Shown here one piece after another: positions 1-9,308 of a stretch of 64,000 nt of DNA. This stretch comes from Liquorilactobacillus sucicola DSM 21376 = JCM 15457. GTDB taxonomy: Bacteria > Bacillota > Bacilli > Lactobacillales > Lactobacillaceae. Both the position numbers and the translations under genes were made by a program. The notes beneath the pieces are model-generated. The model was not told the DNA's origin. It saw only the letters and a program-made list of their open reading frames with translations, and ran no database searches. The DNA is taken from positions 248,001 to 312,000 of the forward strand of contig NZ_BALC01000003.1 in the NCBI RefSeq assembly GCF_000612445.1, written 5' to 3'. Within the stretch, counting starts at the first letter, position 1. Every line of letters begins with the position of its first letter.

Positions 1-320
1 TTAAAAGTTGATAAAGCAGCAATAGTGATTGAAAAGCATTATCCAAACTCGTTTTTTAAAACAGATTTAAAAGAATTGCTGGAGTCGTTAGAAATAGAAC
101 AGGTGGTTATTACCGGGATGATGACACATATGTGTGTCGATTCCACACACGCGCAAGTAGCGAACTAGGGTACGATCCTATCGTGATTTCAGATGCGACA
201 GCAACAAGGAATCTTGCGTATAGAGGTGACAATGTTTCTGCTGAAAATGTGCAAAAAGCGTTTTTGGCAGCTTTACAAGTATTTGCGCAAGTTATTACGG
301 CTAAAGAGTACTTGGGTTGA
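1..320 (+). pseudogene. Isochorismatase/cysteine hydrolase family protein, 3' part, frameshifted
   Basis: The 5' end lies outside the window. Frame 1 reads LKVDKAAIVIEKHYPNSFFK, then GMMTHMCVDST, and hits a stop at 166-168. The continuation, LGYDPIVISDATATRNLAYR, is in frame 3 and ends at 320. The KxxxSxF-type lysine region, the cysteine of the THMCVDST motif (codon 133-135) and the VISDATATR strand are typical of isochorismatase-like amidohydrolases such as nicotinamidases. Joining the frames needs one missing base in the CA-rich stretch around 142-154, restoring a D-S-T-x-R motif. So it is either a recently broken gene or a sequencing error. The exact substrate cannot be told. Confidence 0.75.
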
Positions 321-410
321 AGAAAATAAAAAAGATAGTTCTATTGCTGCCGGGCTAGACTTCTTAGCCTTGAAAAAGGCAGCTTTTCATGGAGTACACA
401 GTTTTTAAGT

Positions 411-459
411 GAACAGCCCTAAAATTGTTAGCCAAAGCTAATGATTTTAGGGCTGTTCA
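411..459. terminator. Bidirectional rho-independent terminator
   Basis: A near-perfect inverted repeat, GAACAGCCCTAAAAT with ATTTTAGGGCTGTTC, encloses a second short stem (GTTAGC/GCTAA) around a CAAA loop. It lies between the end of the isochorismatase-like gene on the plus strand and the end of the alpha-galactosidase on the minus strand, so it can serve both. The flanking T-tracts are short. Confidence 0.7.
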
Positions 460-505
460 TTTAGAAAGCAAACCTTATTCGTATTAAGAAGAGTATACTT
501 TAACG

Positions 506-2677
506 TTAATTTACCTTGTTGATCGTGATTAACTCAGAAGTAAAATCACTTTGAGAAATCGGCAATGTAACTCCAGCGTAATTAAGTTCATCGCCTAAGT
601 ACTCTTCAGTTTCGTTGACTGCGTAAAGCATAGTATTATTTAAATATTTTAAAGGAAGATAACGATTTGTCTTGACTGCTGAAACCAGCCCAGAAATAAG
701 CAGGATAAAACCATTATTTTTTTGCTCATCTGTTAGCAGCCAGGCTACAGAGTGCGTTGAGTCGTTTAATTTTCCTAAACGGTACAAAACACCATTTTGA
801 AAGATAGCACGATTCTTCTTGTAAAGGGCAAAATACTGTCTTATCATTTTTTGTTCATCCGCAGTGGAGCTTTGAACATCACATTCAATACCAGTAACAC
901 CAAGAAAGCTGGCAAGTAAACGTGTCTTGAGCGATGTGACTCTGCCATCTTGTTCATTAGGTGATTTGGTAACATGCGAGACAAAAATACTTGCGGGATA
1001 CAAGAGACTCAGTCCCTGCATGATTTCAGCCCGATAAATCGGGTCAGTCAGGTCGCTTATCCACGTTTGGTCAGTGTAGAATAACATTCCCGGATCCAGT
1101 CGACCCCCACCAGCAGAACAATTTTCAATAATGAGTTTGGGGAAACGTATGCGCAATTCTTTTAAAATACGGTATAGTCCAAGAACATATCTTGTTGGAA
1201 CTTCTTTTTGCTGTGCAGCTGGTAATACTGCACTGCCTGGCTGTGAGAAATGTCTGTTGTAATCCCATTTCAAATAATCTAATTTGTTATCAAGTATTAG
1301 ATTCGAGACAAGTTTGATAATATGTTCTTGAACACGTGATTGAGACAGATCTAGGATTAATTGGTTCCTACTTTCTAAGGGAGTCTGATCATGGTATTGT
1401 AAGATCCAATCTGGATGATTCTGGTAAACTTTGCTGTTTGCGGTTACCATCTCTGGTTCGATCCAGAGACCAAACTTCATCCCACAATGGTGGGCTTTGT
1501 CTGATAGGTTCGTGAGACCGTGTGGGAATTTGCTAGGATCTGGCCGCCAGTCGCCCAACTGACCATCTTCACCGTTTCTATTGATAAACCAACCGTCATC
1601 AATAACGAATAATTCGACGCCTAATTTTTGTGCGGCATCTAGTTGTCGGACTGCTTTTTGTTCATTGATAGCAAAATAAGTAGTTTCCCAAGTATTGTAG
1701 CTGATAAGATGCTGCCGCTGATAGGGAATAAGGTGTGTATTAAATAACCTATGATAAACGTTTGACATCCCATTTAGCCCGCCATCAGTGTAAGCTAAAA
1801 TGGCCTGAGGAGTCAGGTATTGCTCTCCCGGAGCTAGTTCCCAAGAAAAATGTTCAGGATTAATACCAATAACTGTGCGCAGGCGATGATAGTGGTCAAC
1901 CTCTACACCAGACGCAAAATTTCCACTCCATAAAAGCGTAGTACTAATGATTGATCCTTGATGCTGTGTTGTTCCAGGTCGAGTCAGTGCTAGGAAAGGG
2001 ACTGCTTGAGGACCACTAGTACCGTGATTGCTGGCAATAACATTTTTGCCTTGAATGAGCTTTTGCTTGAAGACATTTGCTTCATGCGCGTGAGTTCCCT
2101 GCAATGTGATCATTTCGTATTCATCATCTGTCAGATCTAACTGCAGACTAGCAGCATTCTCAATTGTTAATGGTTGTTCACCTTGATTAATATATTTCAC
2201 GCTTTTAGCAATTACAGGCAATTTATCAAAAAGAACATACTGGAGTTCACATATTAGGTTGTTTTGTTCATCTGCTAGCCTGATCAGTAAAGTTTGCGCA
2301 TCTTCTTTTACAGCTTTAAGCTGAGGTAGGTCAGTCATATTATCAGGTATTCCATCAATAATTTTATGGTTTTTGTATTTCATGATGGGAAGGTACTGAT
2401 TAGCAGAATTCTTTACTTCGTAGGCGGGAATACGATAATCCCCGGATTCCAGGGTAGAGTACTCAAGTGGCAGTGATGTTAATGAGTACGGATCAGCATC
2501 TCCTTGAATGGAGAAAGCATGTTTTGAAGTAGAAATCTTATTACTTCCACGATAGGCAGCGAGTTTGGGCCCGAGATAGCATTTGACCAAATATTTATCA
2601 TTTAATAATTTCAAAACATAACTAATTTTTGAGTTCGAAAGATGGAATGTTTTTGAACAGTTATCGTAAGTAATCAT
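506..2677 (-). CDS. Alpha-galactosidase, GH36 family
   Basis: Hydrolyses terminal alpha-1,6-linked galactose from melibiose, raffinose and relatives, in the cytoplasm (no signal peptide). The protein is about 723 residues, normal for bacterial GH36. The catalytic nucleophile is Asp472 in KWDYNRH, the acid/base is Asp542 in WISDLTDP, and the CSAGGGR motif lies between them; the 70-residue spacing matches the second GH36 enzyme in this window. I chose the ATG at 2677 because AGGAGG ends 9 bases upstream; an ATG at 2683 is only 3 bases from it. It diverges from a sucrose-type PTS gene and the two promoters carry mirror-image operators, so both are probably controlled by the LacI protein at 5112. 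The motifs differ somewhat from the typical KWDMNR and CSGGGGR, so the substrate may differ from that of the enzyme at 12885. Confidence 0.9.
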   Translation of the reverse strand: MITYDNCSKTFHLSNSKISYVLKLLNDKYLVKCYLGPKLAAYRGSNKISTSKHAFSIQGDADPYSLTSLPLEYSTLESGDYRIPAYEVKNSANQYLPIMKYKNHKIIDGIPDNMTDLPQLKAVKEDAQTLLIRLADEQNNLICELQYVLFDKLPVIAKSVKYINQGEQPLTIENAASLQLDLTDDEYEMITLQGTHAHEANVFKQKLIQGKNVIASNHGTSGPQAVPFLALTRPGTTQHQGSIISTTLLWSGNFASGVEVDHYHRLRTVIGINPEHFSWELAPGEQYLTPQAILAYTDGGLNGMSNVYHRLFNTHLIPYQRQHLISYNTWETTYFAINEQKAVRQLDAAQKLGVELFVIDDGWFINRNGEDGQLGDWRPDPSKFPHGLTNLSDKAHHCGMKFGLWIEPEMVTANSKVYQNHPDWILQYHDQTPLESRNQLILDLSQSRVQEHIIKLVSNLILDNKLDYLKWDYNRHFSQPGSAVLPAAQQKEVPTRYVLGLYRILKELRIRFPKLIIENCSAGGGRLDPGMLFYTDQTWISDLTDPIYRAEIMQGLSLLYPASIFVSHVTKSPNEQDGRVTSLKTRLLASFLGVTGIECDVQSSTADEQKMIRQYFALYKKNRAIFQNGVLYRLGKLNDSTHSVAWLLTDEQKNNGFILLISGLVSAVKTNRYLPLKYLNNTMLYAVNETEEYLGDELNYAGVTLPISQSDFTSELITINKVN

Positions 2678-2720
2678 TATCATATGCCTCCTAGCTAACA
2701 AATAGTTCTTTATTTTTTAA

Positions 2721-2867
2721 ATGATAACGCTTTTAAAAATTATGTCAAGCGTTTATCGTATTGCCGATCTAATTAGAACAAGCATTCAAATCAAATATTA
2801 TTATTTTTTGATAAACGCTTGACAATTAGCACAAGTGAATTTATAGTGAAATTAAATAAAGCGCTTT
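2721..2867. promoter_or_regulatory. Divergent promoters with mirror-image LacI-type operators
   Basis: Plus-strand promoter: TTGACA (2819-2824), 17 bases, TATAGT (2842-2847). Minus-strand promoter: TTGACA (complement of 2743-2748), 16 bases, TATCAT (complement of 2721-2726). The 15-base sequence TGTCAAGCGTTTATC (2743-2757) recurs as its exact reverse complement GATAAACGCTTGACA (2810-2824), so each -35 box is embedded in an operator-like AAACGCTT motif. A further palindrome AAAGCGCTTT (2858-2867) lies between the PTS promoter and its ribosome site. These resemble ScrR/LacI or CcpA (cre) sites; which protein binds is inferred. Confidence 0.75.
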
Positions 2868-2888
2868 TATAATTTGGAGGGATGAAAA

Positions 2889-4868
2889 ATGGAACACAGA
2901 GAAGTTGCCAAAAGAGTATTAGGTTACTTAGGAAAAGATAATATCCAAGCAGCCGCCCACTGTGCGACCCGTTTACGATTAGTTTTAAAGGATGACAAGA
3001 AAATCGATCAAGATGGATTAGATCAGGATCAAGATGTAAAGGGAACTTTTGAGACTAACGGACAATATCAGATTATTATCGGACCTGGCGATGTAAACAA
3101 AGTTTATGCGGAGTTGATCAATCTGACAGGATTAAAGGAAGCAACTACCGATGATATCAAAAGAGTTTCGCAAGAAAATAAAAAGAAAAATCCTGTTATG
3201 GATTTCTTAAAGATGCTCTCAGACATCTTCATTCCGATTATTCCTGCTTTAGTTGCAGGTGGTCTATTGATGGCACTGAATAACGTTTTGACTGCCGAAA
3301 ATCTATTTATGACTAAGTCAATCGTACAAGCTTGGCCTGGATTGAAAGGGTTTTCTGAGATGGTCAATGCAATGGCGGCTGCGCCATTCACATTCTTACC
3401 AATTCTAATAGCCATTTCAGCGACGAAGCGCTTTGGAGGGAATCCTTATCTAGGTGCTGCTATGGGGATGGTAATGGTTTTACCATCATTAGTTAATGGA
3501 AACAATGTTGCTGCAGTAGTCGAAGCTGGCAAGATGCCATACTGGGATGTATTCGGTCTGCACATTGCACAAGCTGGTTATCAGGGCCAGGTCTTGCCAG
3601 TTTTAGGAGTAGCATACATTTTAGCTGTACTGGAAAAATTCTTCCACAGGCATCTTAAAGGCGCTTTTGATTTTACATTTACACCGATGTTGGCAATCGT
3701 GATTACAGGTTTTTTAACGTTTACAGTTGTAGGACCAGTCTTACGCGGAGTCAGTGATGGGCTCACAAATGGTTTGGTTTGGCTGTACACTACTACCGGT
3801 TGGGTAGGACTCGGTATCTTCGGATTGTTGTATTCTACAATAGTAATTACCGGTCTGCATCAGACTTTTCCTGCGATTGAAACACAGCTGCTGGCAAATC
3901 TTTCTAAAACAGGCGGTTCATTTATTTTCCCTGTTGCTTCAATGGCTAATATTGCACAAGGCGGTGCAACCGCAGCAATTTTCTTTGCGACAAAGGATCC
4001 GAAGCAAAAGGCTTTAGCATCTTCTTCAAGTGTTTCCGCGCTGTTGGGAATTACTGAACCGGCTATTTTTGGGGTAAACTTAAAATTACGTTTTCCATTT
4101 ATCATAGCTGCAATAGCTGCAGGAATCTCGAGTGCCTTTTTAGGGCTATTTCATGTACTGTCAGTAGCGATGGGACCTGCCTCGGTTATTGGTTTCGTAT
4201 CTATTGCGACTAAATCTATCGGGTATTTTATACTTTGTGGGGTAATCTCGTTTGTGATTGCTTTTGTTGCAACCTATCTGTACGCTTTAAAAGCATTAAA
4301 AAAAGAAGCACCTAAACCAGCTGCAACTCAGGAATCTGACATTACTGCAACCGATACGGTTCGAACGGCAAACATTCAGGAAGAAATTATCGAAGCACCT
4401 GTCAGCGGTAAGGTAGAAGACATAGCCCAGGTTAATGACAAAGTTTTTTCAACTGAGATAATGGGGAAAGGCATTGCAATCATACCAAATAATAATGAGG
4501 TACATTCGCCAGTTGCTGGGACCTTGACCGTCAGCTATCCAACACATCATGCATATGGGATTAAATCGGAAAATGGTGCAGAGATTTTGATCCACCTTGG
4601 GATTGACACAGTTGAATTAGACGGCAAATATTTTAATAGTGAGCTAGAGCAAGGTCAGAGAGTCGATGCAGGACAGCTTTTAGGGACTTTTGATTATCAA
4701 AAGATCAAAGATGCTGGATATGATCCGACAGTCATGGTAGTAGTAACAAACTCTAAAGAATATGACGCTGTAGAGAGGATTGCAAAAGACACGGTAAGTC
4801 ATTCAAAAGACTTGTTGGCGTTGTCTGTTCCAACTGGGAACAATGATGTAGCAACGACGTTAATGTAA
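2889..4868 (+). CDS. Sucrose-type PTS permease, fused EIIBCA
   Basis: Membrane phosphotransferase permease that imports and phosphorylates a sugar. The 659 residues read as EIIB (about 1-90, phosphocysteine Cys25 in [10 protein letters not shown]), EIIC (about 105-460, with the [18 protein letters not shown] signature) and EIIA (about 500-650, phosphohistidine His569 in [10 protein letters not shown]). The EIIB sequence [20 protein letters not shown] is characteristic of sucrose-group ScrA-like permeases. The ATG follows AATTTGGAGGGATGAAAA with good spacing. Its neighbours are an alpha-galactosidase (divergent) and a ScrR-like regulator, and there is no sucrose-6-phosphate hydrolase, so the natural substrate may be an alpha-galactoside such as melibiose or raffinose rather than sucrose. 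That substrate is an inference. Confidence 0.88.
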   Translation: MEHREVAKRVLGYLGKDNIQAAAHCATRLRLVLKDDKKIDQDGLDQDQDVKGTFETNGQYQIIIGPGDVNKVYAELINLTGLKEATTDDIKRVSQENKKKNPVMDFLKMLSDIFIPIIPALVAGGLLMALNNVLTAENLFMTKSIVQAWPGLKGFSEMVNAMAAAPFTFLPILIAISATKRFGGNPYLGAAMGMVMVLPSLVNGNNVAAVVEAGKMPYWDVFGLHIAQAGYQGQVLPVLGVAYILAVLEKFFHRHLKGAFDFTFTPMLAIVITGFLTFTVVGPVLRGVSDGLTNGLVWLYTTTGWVGLGIFGLLYSTIVITGLHQTFPAIETQLLANLSKTGGSFIFPVASMANIAQGGATAAIFFATKDPKQKALASSSSVSALLGITEPAIFGVNLKLRFPFIIAAIAAGISSAFLGLFHVLSVAMGPASVIGFVSIATKSIGYFILCGVISFVIAFVATYLYALKALKKEAPKPAATQESDITATDTVRTANIQEEIIEAPVSGKVEDIAQVNDKVFSTEIMGKGIAIIPNNNEVHSPVAGTLTVSYPTHHAYGIKSENGAEILIHLGIDTVELDGKYFNSELEQGQRVDAGQLLGTFDYQKIKDAGYDPTVMVVVTNSKEYDAVERIAKDTVSHSKDLLALSVPTGNNDVATTLM

Positions 4869-5111
4869 TTAGCAAATAGATGCTATTTGTGGTAAATTGA
4901 GCTCAGTAATAAAAACTGTTGATTGAATAGAACATGAATTGCCCTCCCGAAACCTCATTGACTGAGATGGATTTTAGAACGGACAATTTTGAGAGCTCAA
5001 TTGTTGAAGTGGGATTAAAAAGGGATAATTGGCTCAATTTCTAATAATGATGAATATTTAAAATATAGCTTGAGCAGAATGCTTTGGTTTATTAGATAAA
5101 GAGGACTAATT

Positions 5112-6092
5112 ATGGTTAAAATATCTGATGTTGCTGAACTTGCACAGGTGTCTGTTACAACTGTGTCTAGAGTGATCAATAACTATGGACCAATTTCGGA
5201 GAAGACTAGAAAAAAGGTATTTTCCGCAATGAAAACTTTGAATTATCAGCCTAACGCTCTTGCACGTTCGCTTCAAGGGAAGAAGACTAAGTTGATTGGA
5301 ATCATTTTTCCTGGAGTAAGTCATCCTCTGTTCGGCGAGCTGGTACAATCCTTGGAAAATCAGCTCTTTAAACGAGGCTATCGTGTGATCCTTTGCAACT
5401 CGGCCAATAATGCTAAAAAGGAACGTGAGTACTTAAAAATGCTCTCAGCTAATCAAGTTGATGGCATAATTACAGGGACGCACAATCTTGAGATCGAAGA
5501 GTATAATAGAGTTGATTTACCGATTATTTCATTTGATCGTTACCTTAGCGATGAAGTGCCGATTGTGAGTTCTGATAACTATACTGGAGGCTACCAAGGA
5601 ACACGGCTGTTGCTGAATTCCGGTGCTAGATCGATTACGATGATTACGGGGTCTAACCAACCTAAGAGTCCAACAACTGCACGTGCCGAAGGATATGTTC
5701 AAGCTTTAAGAGAAGCTGGACTTAAAGAAAAAGTGCTAGAATTTCCCTTTTATATGTCAGCATCCTCGAAGTCGATGCAGATTAAAAATCTTTTGATGGG
5801 TGATTGTCCAGATGCAATTTTTTGCAGTGATGATTTGACAGCTCTGCTTGTTTTGCAGCATGCGCGTAAATTAAAGATAAGGGTTCCAGAGGACTTAAAG
5901 TTGCTAGGTTATGATGGTACTCAGCTTATTCAGAGTTATCATCCAGAATTAGCTACGGTCGTTCAGCCAATTAGTGATATAGCCCAATTAATGATTGAGC
6001 TGCTTATACGCAAAATAAACACTAGGGATGAAAAATTACAAGCACAATACCTGCTTCCGATTAAGATCATTAACGGCAGCACTATATTCTAA
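5112..6092 (+). CDS. LacI-family transcriptional regulator, ScrR-like
   Basis: A 326-residue repressor-type protein. The N-terminal helix-turn-helix VKISDVAELAQVSVTTVSRV is followed by the LacI hinge (NALARSLQGKK) and a periplasmic-binding-protein-like sensor domain. The stretches REYLKMLSANQVDGIITGTH and SDNYTGG are typical of the ScrR/SacR group that controls sucrose PTS genes. It lies 243 bases after the PTS gene in the same direction, behind its own GAGGA ribosome site. It most likely binds the mirror-image AAACGCTT operators between the alpha-galactosidase and the PTS. The effector is unknown; in ScrR relatives it is a free sugar or sugar phosphate. Confidence 0.85.
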   Translation: MVKISDVAELAQVSVTTVSRVINNYGPISEKTRKKVFSAMKTLNYQPNALARSLQGKKTKLIGIIFPGVSHPLFGELVQSLENQLFKRGYRVILCNSANNAKKEREYLKMLSANQVDGIITGTHNLEIEEYNRVDLPIISFDRYLSDEVPIVSSDNYTGGYQGTRLLLNSGARSITMITGSNQPKSPTTARAEGYVQALREAGLKEKVLEFPFYMSASSKSMQIKNLLMGDCPDAIFCSDDLTALLVLQHARKLKIRVPEDLKLLGYDGTQLIQSYHPELATVVQPISDIAQLMIELLIRKINTRDEKLQAQYLLPIKIINGSTIF

Positions 6093-6146
6093 ATATAATT
6101 GGGATGTAATTGTTTTTACACAGTAAAAGCAATAAAGAGAACGGGC

Positions 6147-6326
6147 GTGTGACATAATTCGGTAAAGTCGAGGACTAACGTGAACCTACGTGAACCTACG
6201 AACATAGCGAATGCTTTGCTATGGGGGATTCGATGTAGACGAAAATTTTAACTTCTGAAATATGTTTATACGAAACAAATAGAGGGGAGCAGGGCGAAAA
6301 TAATTTTCGACCTGTCTCCTCTATTT
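6147..6326 (+). repeat. Dispersed intergenic element, copy A, with terminator hairpin
   Basis: It begins GTGTGACATAATTCGG, includes the recurring ATAGCG...TTTGCTATG core and ATGTTTATACGAAACAAATA, and ends in a hairpin at 6281-6322 (AGAGGGGAGCAGGGCGAAAA pairing with TTTTCGACCTGTCTCCTCT). A 10-base tandem duplication (ACGTGAACCT twice, 6178-6197) is private to this copy. It sits between the convergent LacI and PTS IIA genes and probably terminates the LacI transcript. Related copies are near 10446, 15247, 20521, 34646, 49613, 55752, 57391 and 62777. Confidence 0.75.
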
Positions 6327-6421
6327 TAAGTTGAAATATGCGAATTAATATGATTAAATACTCATTTTTTCACTTACACATAGTTAAAATATAGTTTGTA
6401 CTAATTGGAAGGCATCAGTAA

Positions 6422-6844
6422 TTAAATACCGTCTTCACCACTTGCTGTATTCTGTGTTTGATAAGTTCCAAACTCTCGTGCACCAACCTTAGTTGCCGCA
6501 ATTAGTTTATGTGCGATTTCATGCACGTCGGTTGCAATTGTTAAATCAGTTTGCAAACCTATTTCTAGTAGCGAACCGACATTACATCCACCAACAACTG
6601 CTATGTCATATTTATCTTTTTTTAAAACGGCTTGTTTGTAAGGTGTACCGCCAACTAAATCACAGAAGAAGACTGCATGAAAATCTTTTTTTAAGATGGA
6701 TGCGAAACGTTCTGCTAAGTCATCTTCATTCATTTCTGAAGTAAAGTCAATATATTTTACGTTCTTAATTGAGCCTGCTAGAAGTTTGACTGTTGACTCT
6801 ATGCCTGTTCCAAACTGTCCATGACCAGTTACAATGATCTGCAT
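6422..6844 (-). CDS. PTS system mannose-family IIA component
   Basis: A cytoplasmic phosphocarrier of 140 residues that takes phosphate from HPr and passes it to IIB. The phosphorylated histidine is His8 in VTGHGQFGTG, and DLVGGTPYKQA is the conserved second loop. It is the last gene of a four-gene set transcribed in the order IIB-IIC-IID-IIA, beginning one base after the IID stop. The same order occurs in galacto-N-biose/N-acetylgalactosamine permeases of lactobacilli. The carried sugar is inferred from the neighbouring IIB. Confidence 0.88.
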   Translation of the reverse strand: MQIIVTGHGQFGTGIESTVKLLAGSIKNVKYIDFTSEMNEDDLAERFASILKKDFHAVFFCDLVGGTPYKQAVLKKDKYDIAVVGGCNVGSLLEIGLQTDLTIATDVHEIAHKLIAATKVGAREFGTYQTQNTASGEDGI

Positions 6845-6845
6845 T

Positions 6846-7655
6846 TTATAAAACCCCCATCCAAGAAAGCAAAATTGAAAGCAAGAATGTCAAAATAATT
6901 AAAGTTACAGGGTTAGCATTTTTCTTTTTTAAAAGCCAGTATAGGAAAAAAGTATAGCCCAGAGGCAAAATATTCGGAAATATATTGTCGAAAAATTGTT
7001 TTTGAATTGAAATTGAATGGGAAGCTGTAACTTGAATTTTTGTAACAACATTAATTTGTACATAGGTCGCGATTAACCCACCAATAACAGTACAACCTAG
7101 GACACTTGCTGCATGTGCGACAATAGCCGAATTTTCATGTATTTTTGAAATGGCATGGGTTCCTGCTGAATACCCTAAATGAGCTATGGGCACACGTGCT
7201 AAAAACATTGCAAAATATACGACGAAAAACGCTAATGGTCCAATAATACTTCCTTGTTTGGCGAAAGAAGCTGTTATGCCTGCTACGATCGGTAAAATTG
7301 TAAACCAAGTAATAGCATCGCCGATACCAGCTATTGGTCCAAAAAGAGCAACACGTAAGCTATCAATAGTTGAGCGATCCTCTCCATTTTCTTCCAATGA
7401 AACCTCAAGGCCCATTAGTAAAGGGGCGATATAATTATTTGTATTTATAAATTGCAAGTTGGCTTTTATTGCGTTAGTTAAGCCAGTTTTGTCTTCAGCA
7501 TAAATCTTCTTCAGTGCTGGTGTCATTGCTAAAGCCCAACCATCTGCCTGCATTCTTTGATAGTTCATGCCTGCTTGGTTGAAAAGAGATAATAAGCCTA
7601 GTTTAGTGATATCTCTTGTGCTTAATGTATTACGTTTTCCTTTTTTAGATACCAT
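6846..7655 (-). CDS. PTS system mannose-family IID component
   Basis: Membrane component of a mannose/sorbose-family permease, 269 residues from the chosen start. It begins with the conserved soluble segment LSTRDITKLGLLSLFNQAGM, carries FGPIAGIGDAITWF, the IID signature, and ends with hydrophobic helices. The open frame extends upstream to 7694, but GGAGG lies 8 bases before the ATG at 7655 (protein MVSKKGKRN), so this is the likely start and the gene overlaps IIC by 11 bases. Together with IIC it forms the sugar channel. The pattern resembles AgaE-type IID proteins. Confidence 0.88.
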   Translation of the reverse strand: MVSKKGKRNTLSTRDITKLGLLSLFNQAGMNYQRMQADGWALAMTPALKKIYAEDKTGLTNAIKANLQFINTNNYIAPLLMGLEVSLEENGEDRSTIDSLRVALFGPIAGIGDAITWFTILPIVAGITASFAKQGSIIGPLAFFVVYFAMFLARVPIAHLGYSAGTHAISKIHENSAIVAHAASVLGCTVIGGLIATYVQINVVTKIQVTASHSISIQKQFFDNIFPNILPLGYTFFLYWLLKKKNANPVTLIILTFLLSILLSWMGVL

Positions 7656-8454
7656 CTTCTTCGCCTCCAACATTTTCAAGATGATTTTCAACATCTTTGA
7701 ATTTTTTATCTATGTCATTTTCTCTTCTCTTTCTGCCATATTCAATCCATGCAAGAGACGCACCAAGAATTGCGACAGGCATTAAGTTTCCGAATTTGAT
7801 AAAGCAAGCAGCTGTGAAACCCAGTAAAAGGTAAGGGACGTATTTTGCCTTCAACATGCTTTTCAGAAGTAGTCCAAACCCCACGGCTGGCAAAATTCCT
7901 CCGGCGATTGTAAATCCATGGCTTAACCATGAAGGCATCGAATTGACGAGTGATTTCATAAGGGCCTGCGCACCATACACACTTAGAAATGAGAAAATGG
8001 CATATGAAAATGCAACTATTACAGTCGGCAAAAGGACTAGCATTCCAAATTTTCTGAGCTCGCCTTTAGCGACAAATTCGTCGGCCTTTTTCGTGAATAC
8101 TGAAAAAATAGAGTAAAAGAACAGAATAATATACTGCATTAAAATGCTAAAGGGTAAGGATAAGCCTATAGCGGTTGCTGGGCTATGACCAGTTGTGTGA
8201 GCAATAACGACTGTCATAATACCAGCCATAATGGGATTAGGCGGCTGTGTTCCTCCAACTGGAGTTAAACCCGCAAAAGCAAGCTCAGTCAATCCACCAG
8301 CAACAATACCCAGTCGTAAATCTCCTAATAGAAATCCTGTAACTGTACAAACAATCATTGGTCGGAATATGTAGAAACCTTCTAACCAAAAATCAATTCC
8401 TGCTATCAGAGCAAAAAGTGCAATTAATATGCCTTGGACTAAAGTAACAGTCAT
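7645..8454 (-). CDS. PTS system mannose-family IIC component
   Basis: An integral membrane sugar-translocating subunit of 269 residues with about seven to eight hydrophobic helices. The conserved segment GGLTELAFAGLTPVGGTQPP marks the IIC family. Its ATG overlaps the IIB stop by one base (TAATG), indicating translational coupling. The C-terminal tail (residues about 240-269) is charged and cytoplasmic. The context of AgaV-like IIB and AgaE-like IID suggests amino-galactose or galactoside transport. Confidence 0.88.
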   Translation of the reverse strand: MTVTLVQGILIALFALIAGIDFWLEGFYIFRPMIVCTVTGFLLGDLRLGIVAGGLTELAFAGLTPVGGTQPPNPIMAGIMTVVIAHTTGHSPATAIGLSLPFSILMQYIILFFYSIFSVFTKKADEFVAKGELRKFGMLVLLPTVIVAFSYAIFSFLSVYGAQALMKSLVNSMPSWLSHGFTIAGGILPAVGFGLLLKSMLKAKYVPYLLLGFTAACFIKFGNLMPVAILGASLAWIEYGRKRRENDIDKKFKDVENHLENVGGEEDGI

Positions 8455-8936
8455 TAGATCACATCCTTAATGGGAATTTTCTTATCTTCTGGAACATCTT
8501 GAATGTAAACGTCCACTCCTAATGCAGTCAGTTCTTTAAATGCATCTTGATCGGTCTGATCAGCGTAAACTTTCTTGGTAAGCTGAACTTTGTTCTCACT
8601 ATGGTGCATATTTCCAACATTCAATTCTTTAATGGGCACCCCACCTTTGACTAGGACCAGCGCGTCCAGCGGTGTTTTGATTATTAAAAATATCTTTTGG
8701 CGCGGACTGGCTTTGCTTATAGTGGAAATTGTTTTTTCAAGTGTCCAAAACCTGATACCAACCCCAGATGTTTCAGCTGTTGCAGCCATCAGCTCTTGTT
8801 GTAGTTCACTTTTTGCTGCATCGTTGTTTGCAACTAATAAAAGATTGGCTCCAATTGAAGAGGTCCAAACGACCCCGACTTGTCCGTGAACCAAGCGATT
8901 GTCAATTCTCGTTAATACTATATTAGGTGTACTCAT
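8454..8936 (-). CDS. PTS system mannose-family IIB component, N-acetylgalactosamine type
   Basis: A 160-residue phosphotransfer protein that phosphorylates the incoming sugar. The active histidine is His17 in RIDNRLVHGQVGVVW, and IRFWTLEKTI, KTPLDALVLVKGGVP and NVGNMHHSENK strongly recall AgaV/AgaB proteins for N-acetylgalactosamine or galactosamine. The frame is open to 8987, but GGGGG lies 9 bases before the ATG at 8936, and the product then starts MSTPNIVLTR as in relatives. It is first in the operon IIB-IIC-IID-IIA. No sugar-phosphate deacetylase, isomerase or phospho-beta-galactosidase is linked here, so catabolism must be encoded elsewhere. Confidence 0.88.
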   Translation of the reverse strand: MSTPNIVLTRIDNRLVHGQVGVVWTSSIGANLLLVANNDAAKSELQQELMAATAETSGVGIRFWTLEKTISTISKASPRQKIFLIIKTPLDALVLVKGGVPIKELNVGNMHHSENKVQLTKKVYADQTDQDAFKELTALGVDVYIQDVPEDKKIPIKDVI

Positions 8937-9308
8937 TATCCAATTCCCCCTTATGTATCTGTTCAAACATACTGATGTGACGAGCAAGTTTTAGTTCTTA
9001 GTGACTATAAGAATATTTTGTTGAAGCTAATACTCCTTTAGCTGATGTTATAAATTCTAACATCTAAAAAAGCTGTGTAAAGTGGAATAGACCAATTTCT
9101 AAGAATAATAAGCTAATGAGTGTTGAACATTTGTTTTTCAATCCAATTTATATGTATTGCTGTAGTATGTAATGTTCAGGTAGCATTCGCAAAATAATTT
9201 CTAGATGGTTTTTGGTTAATGGTTAGCTGCAATAAAAAAGAATTACATTAGTTGCAGATAATTTGGTGTTAGCACCACGAAAGAATTGGCGCATTTTTTA
9301 ATTTTCAC

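Noticed and set aside
193-408. 71-codon open frame after the isochorismatase fragment
   Set aside because: It overlaps the conserved frame-3 part of the hydrolase, shows no family motif and lacks a ribosome site; treated as a shadow.
6178-6197. Tandem duplication ACGTGAACCT twice
   Set aside because: Only two units and private to one copy of the dispersed element; not an iteron or CRISPR.
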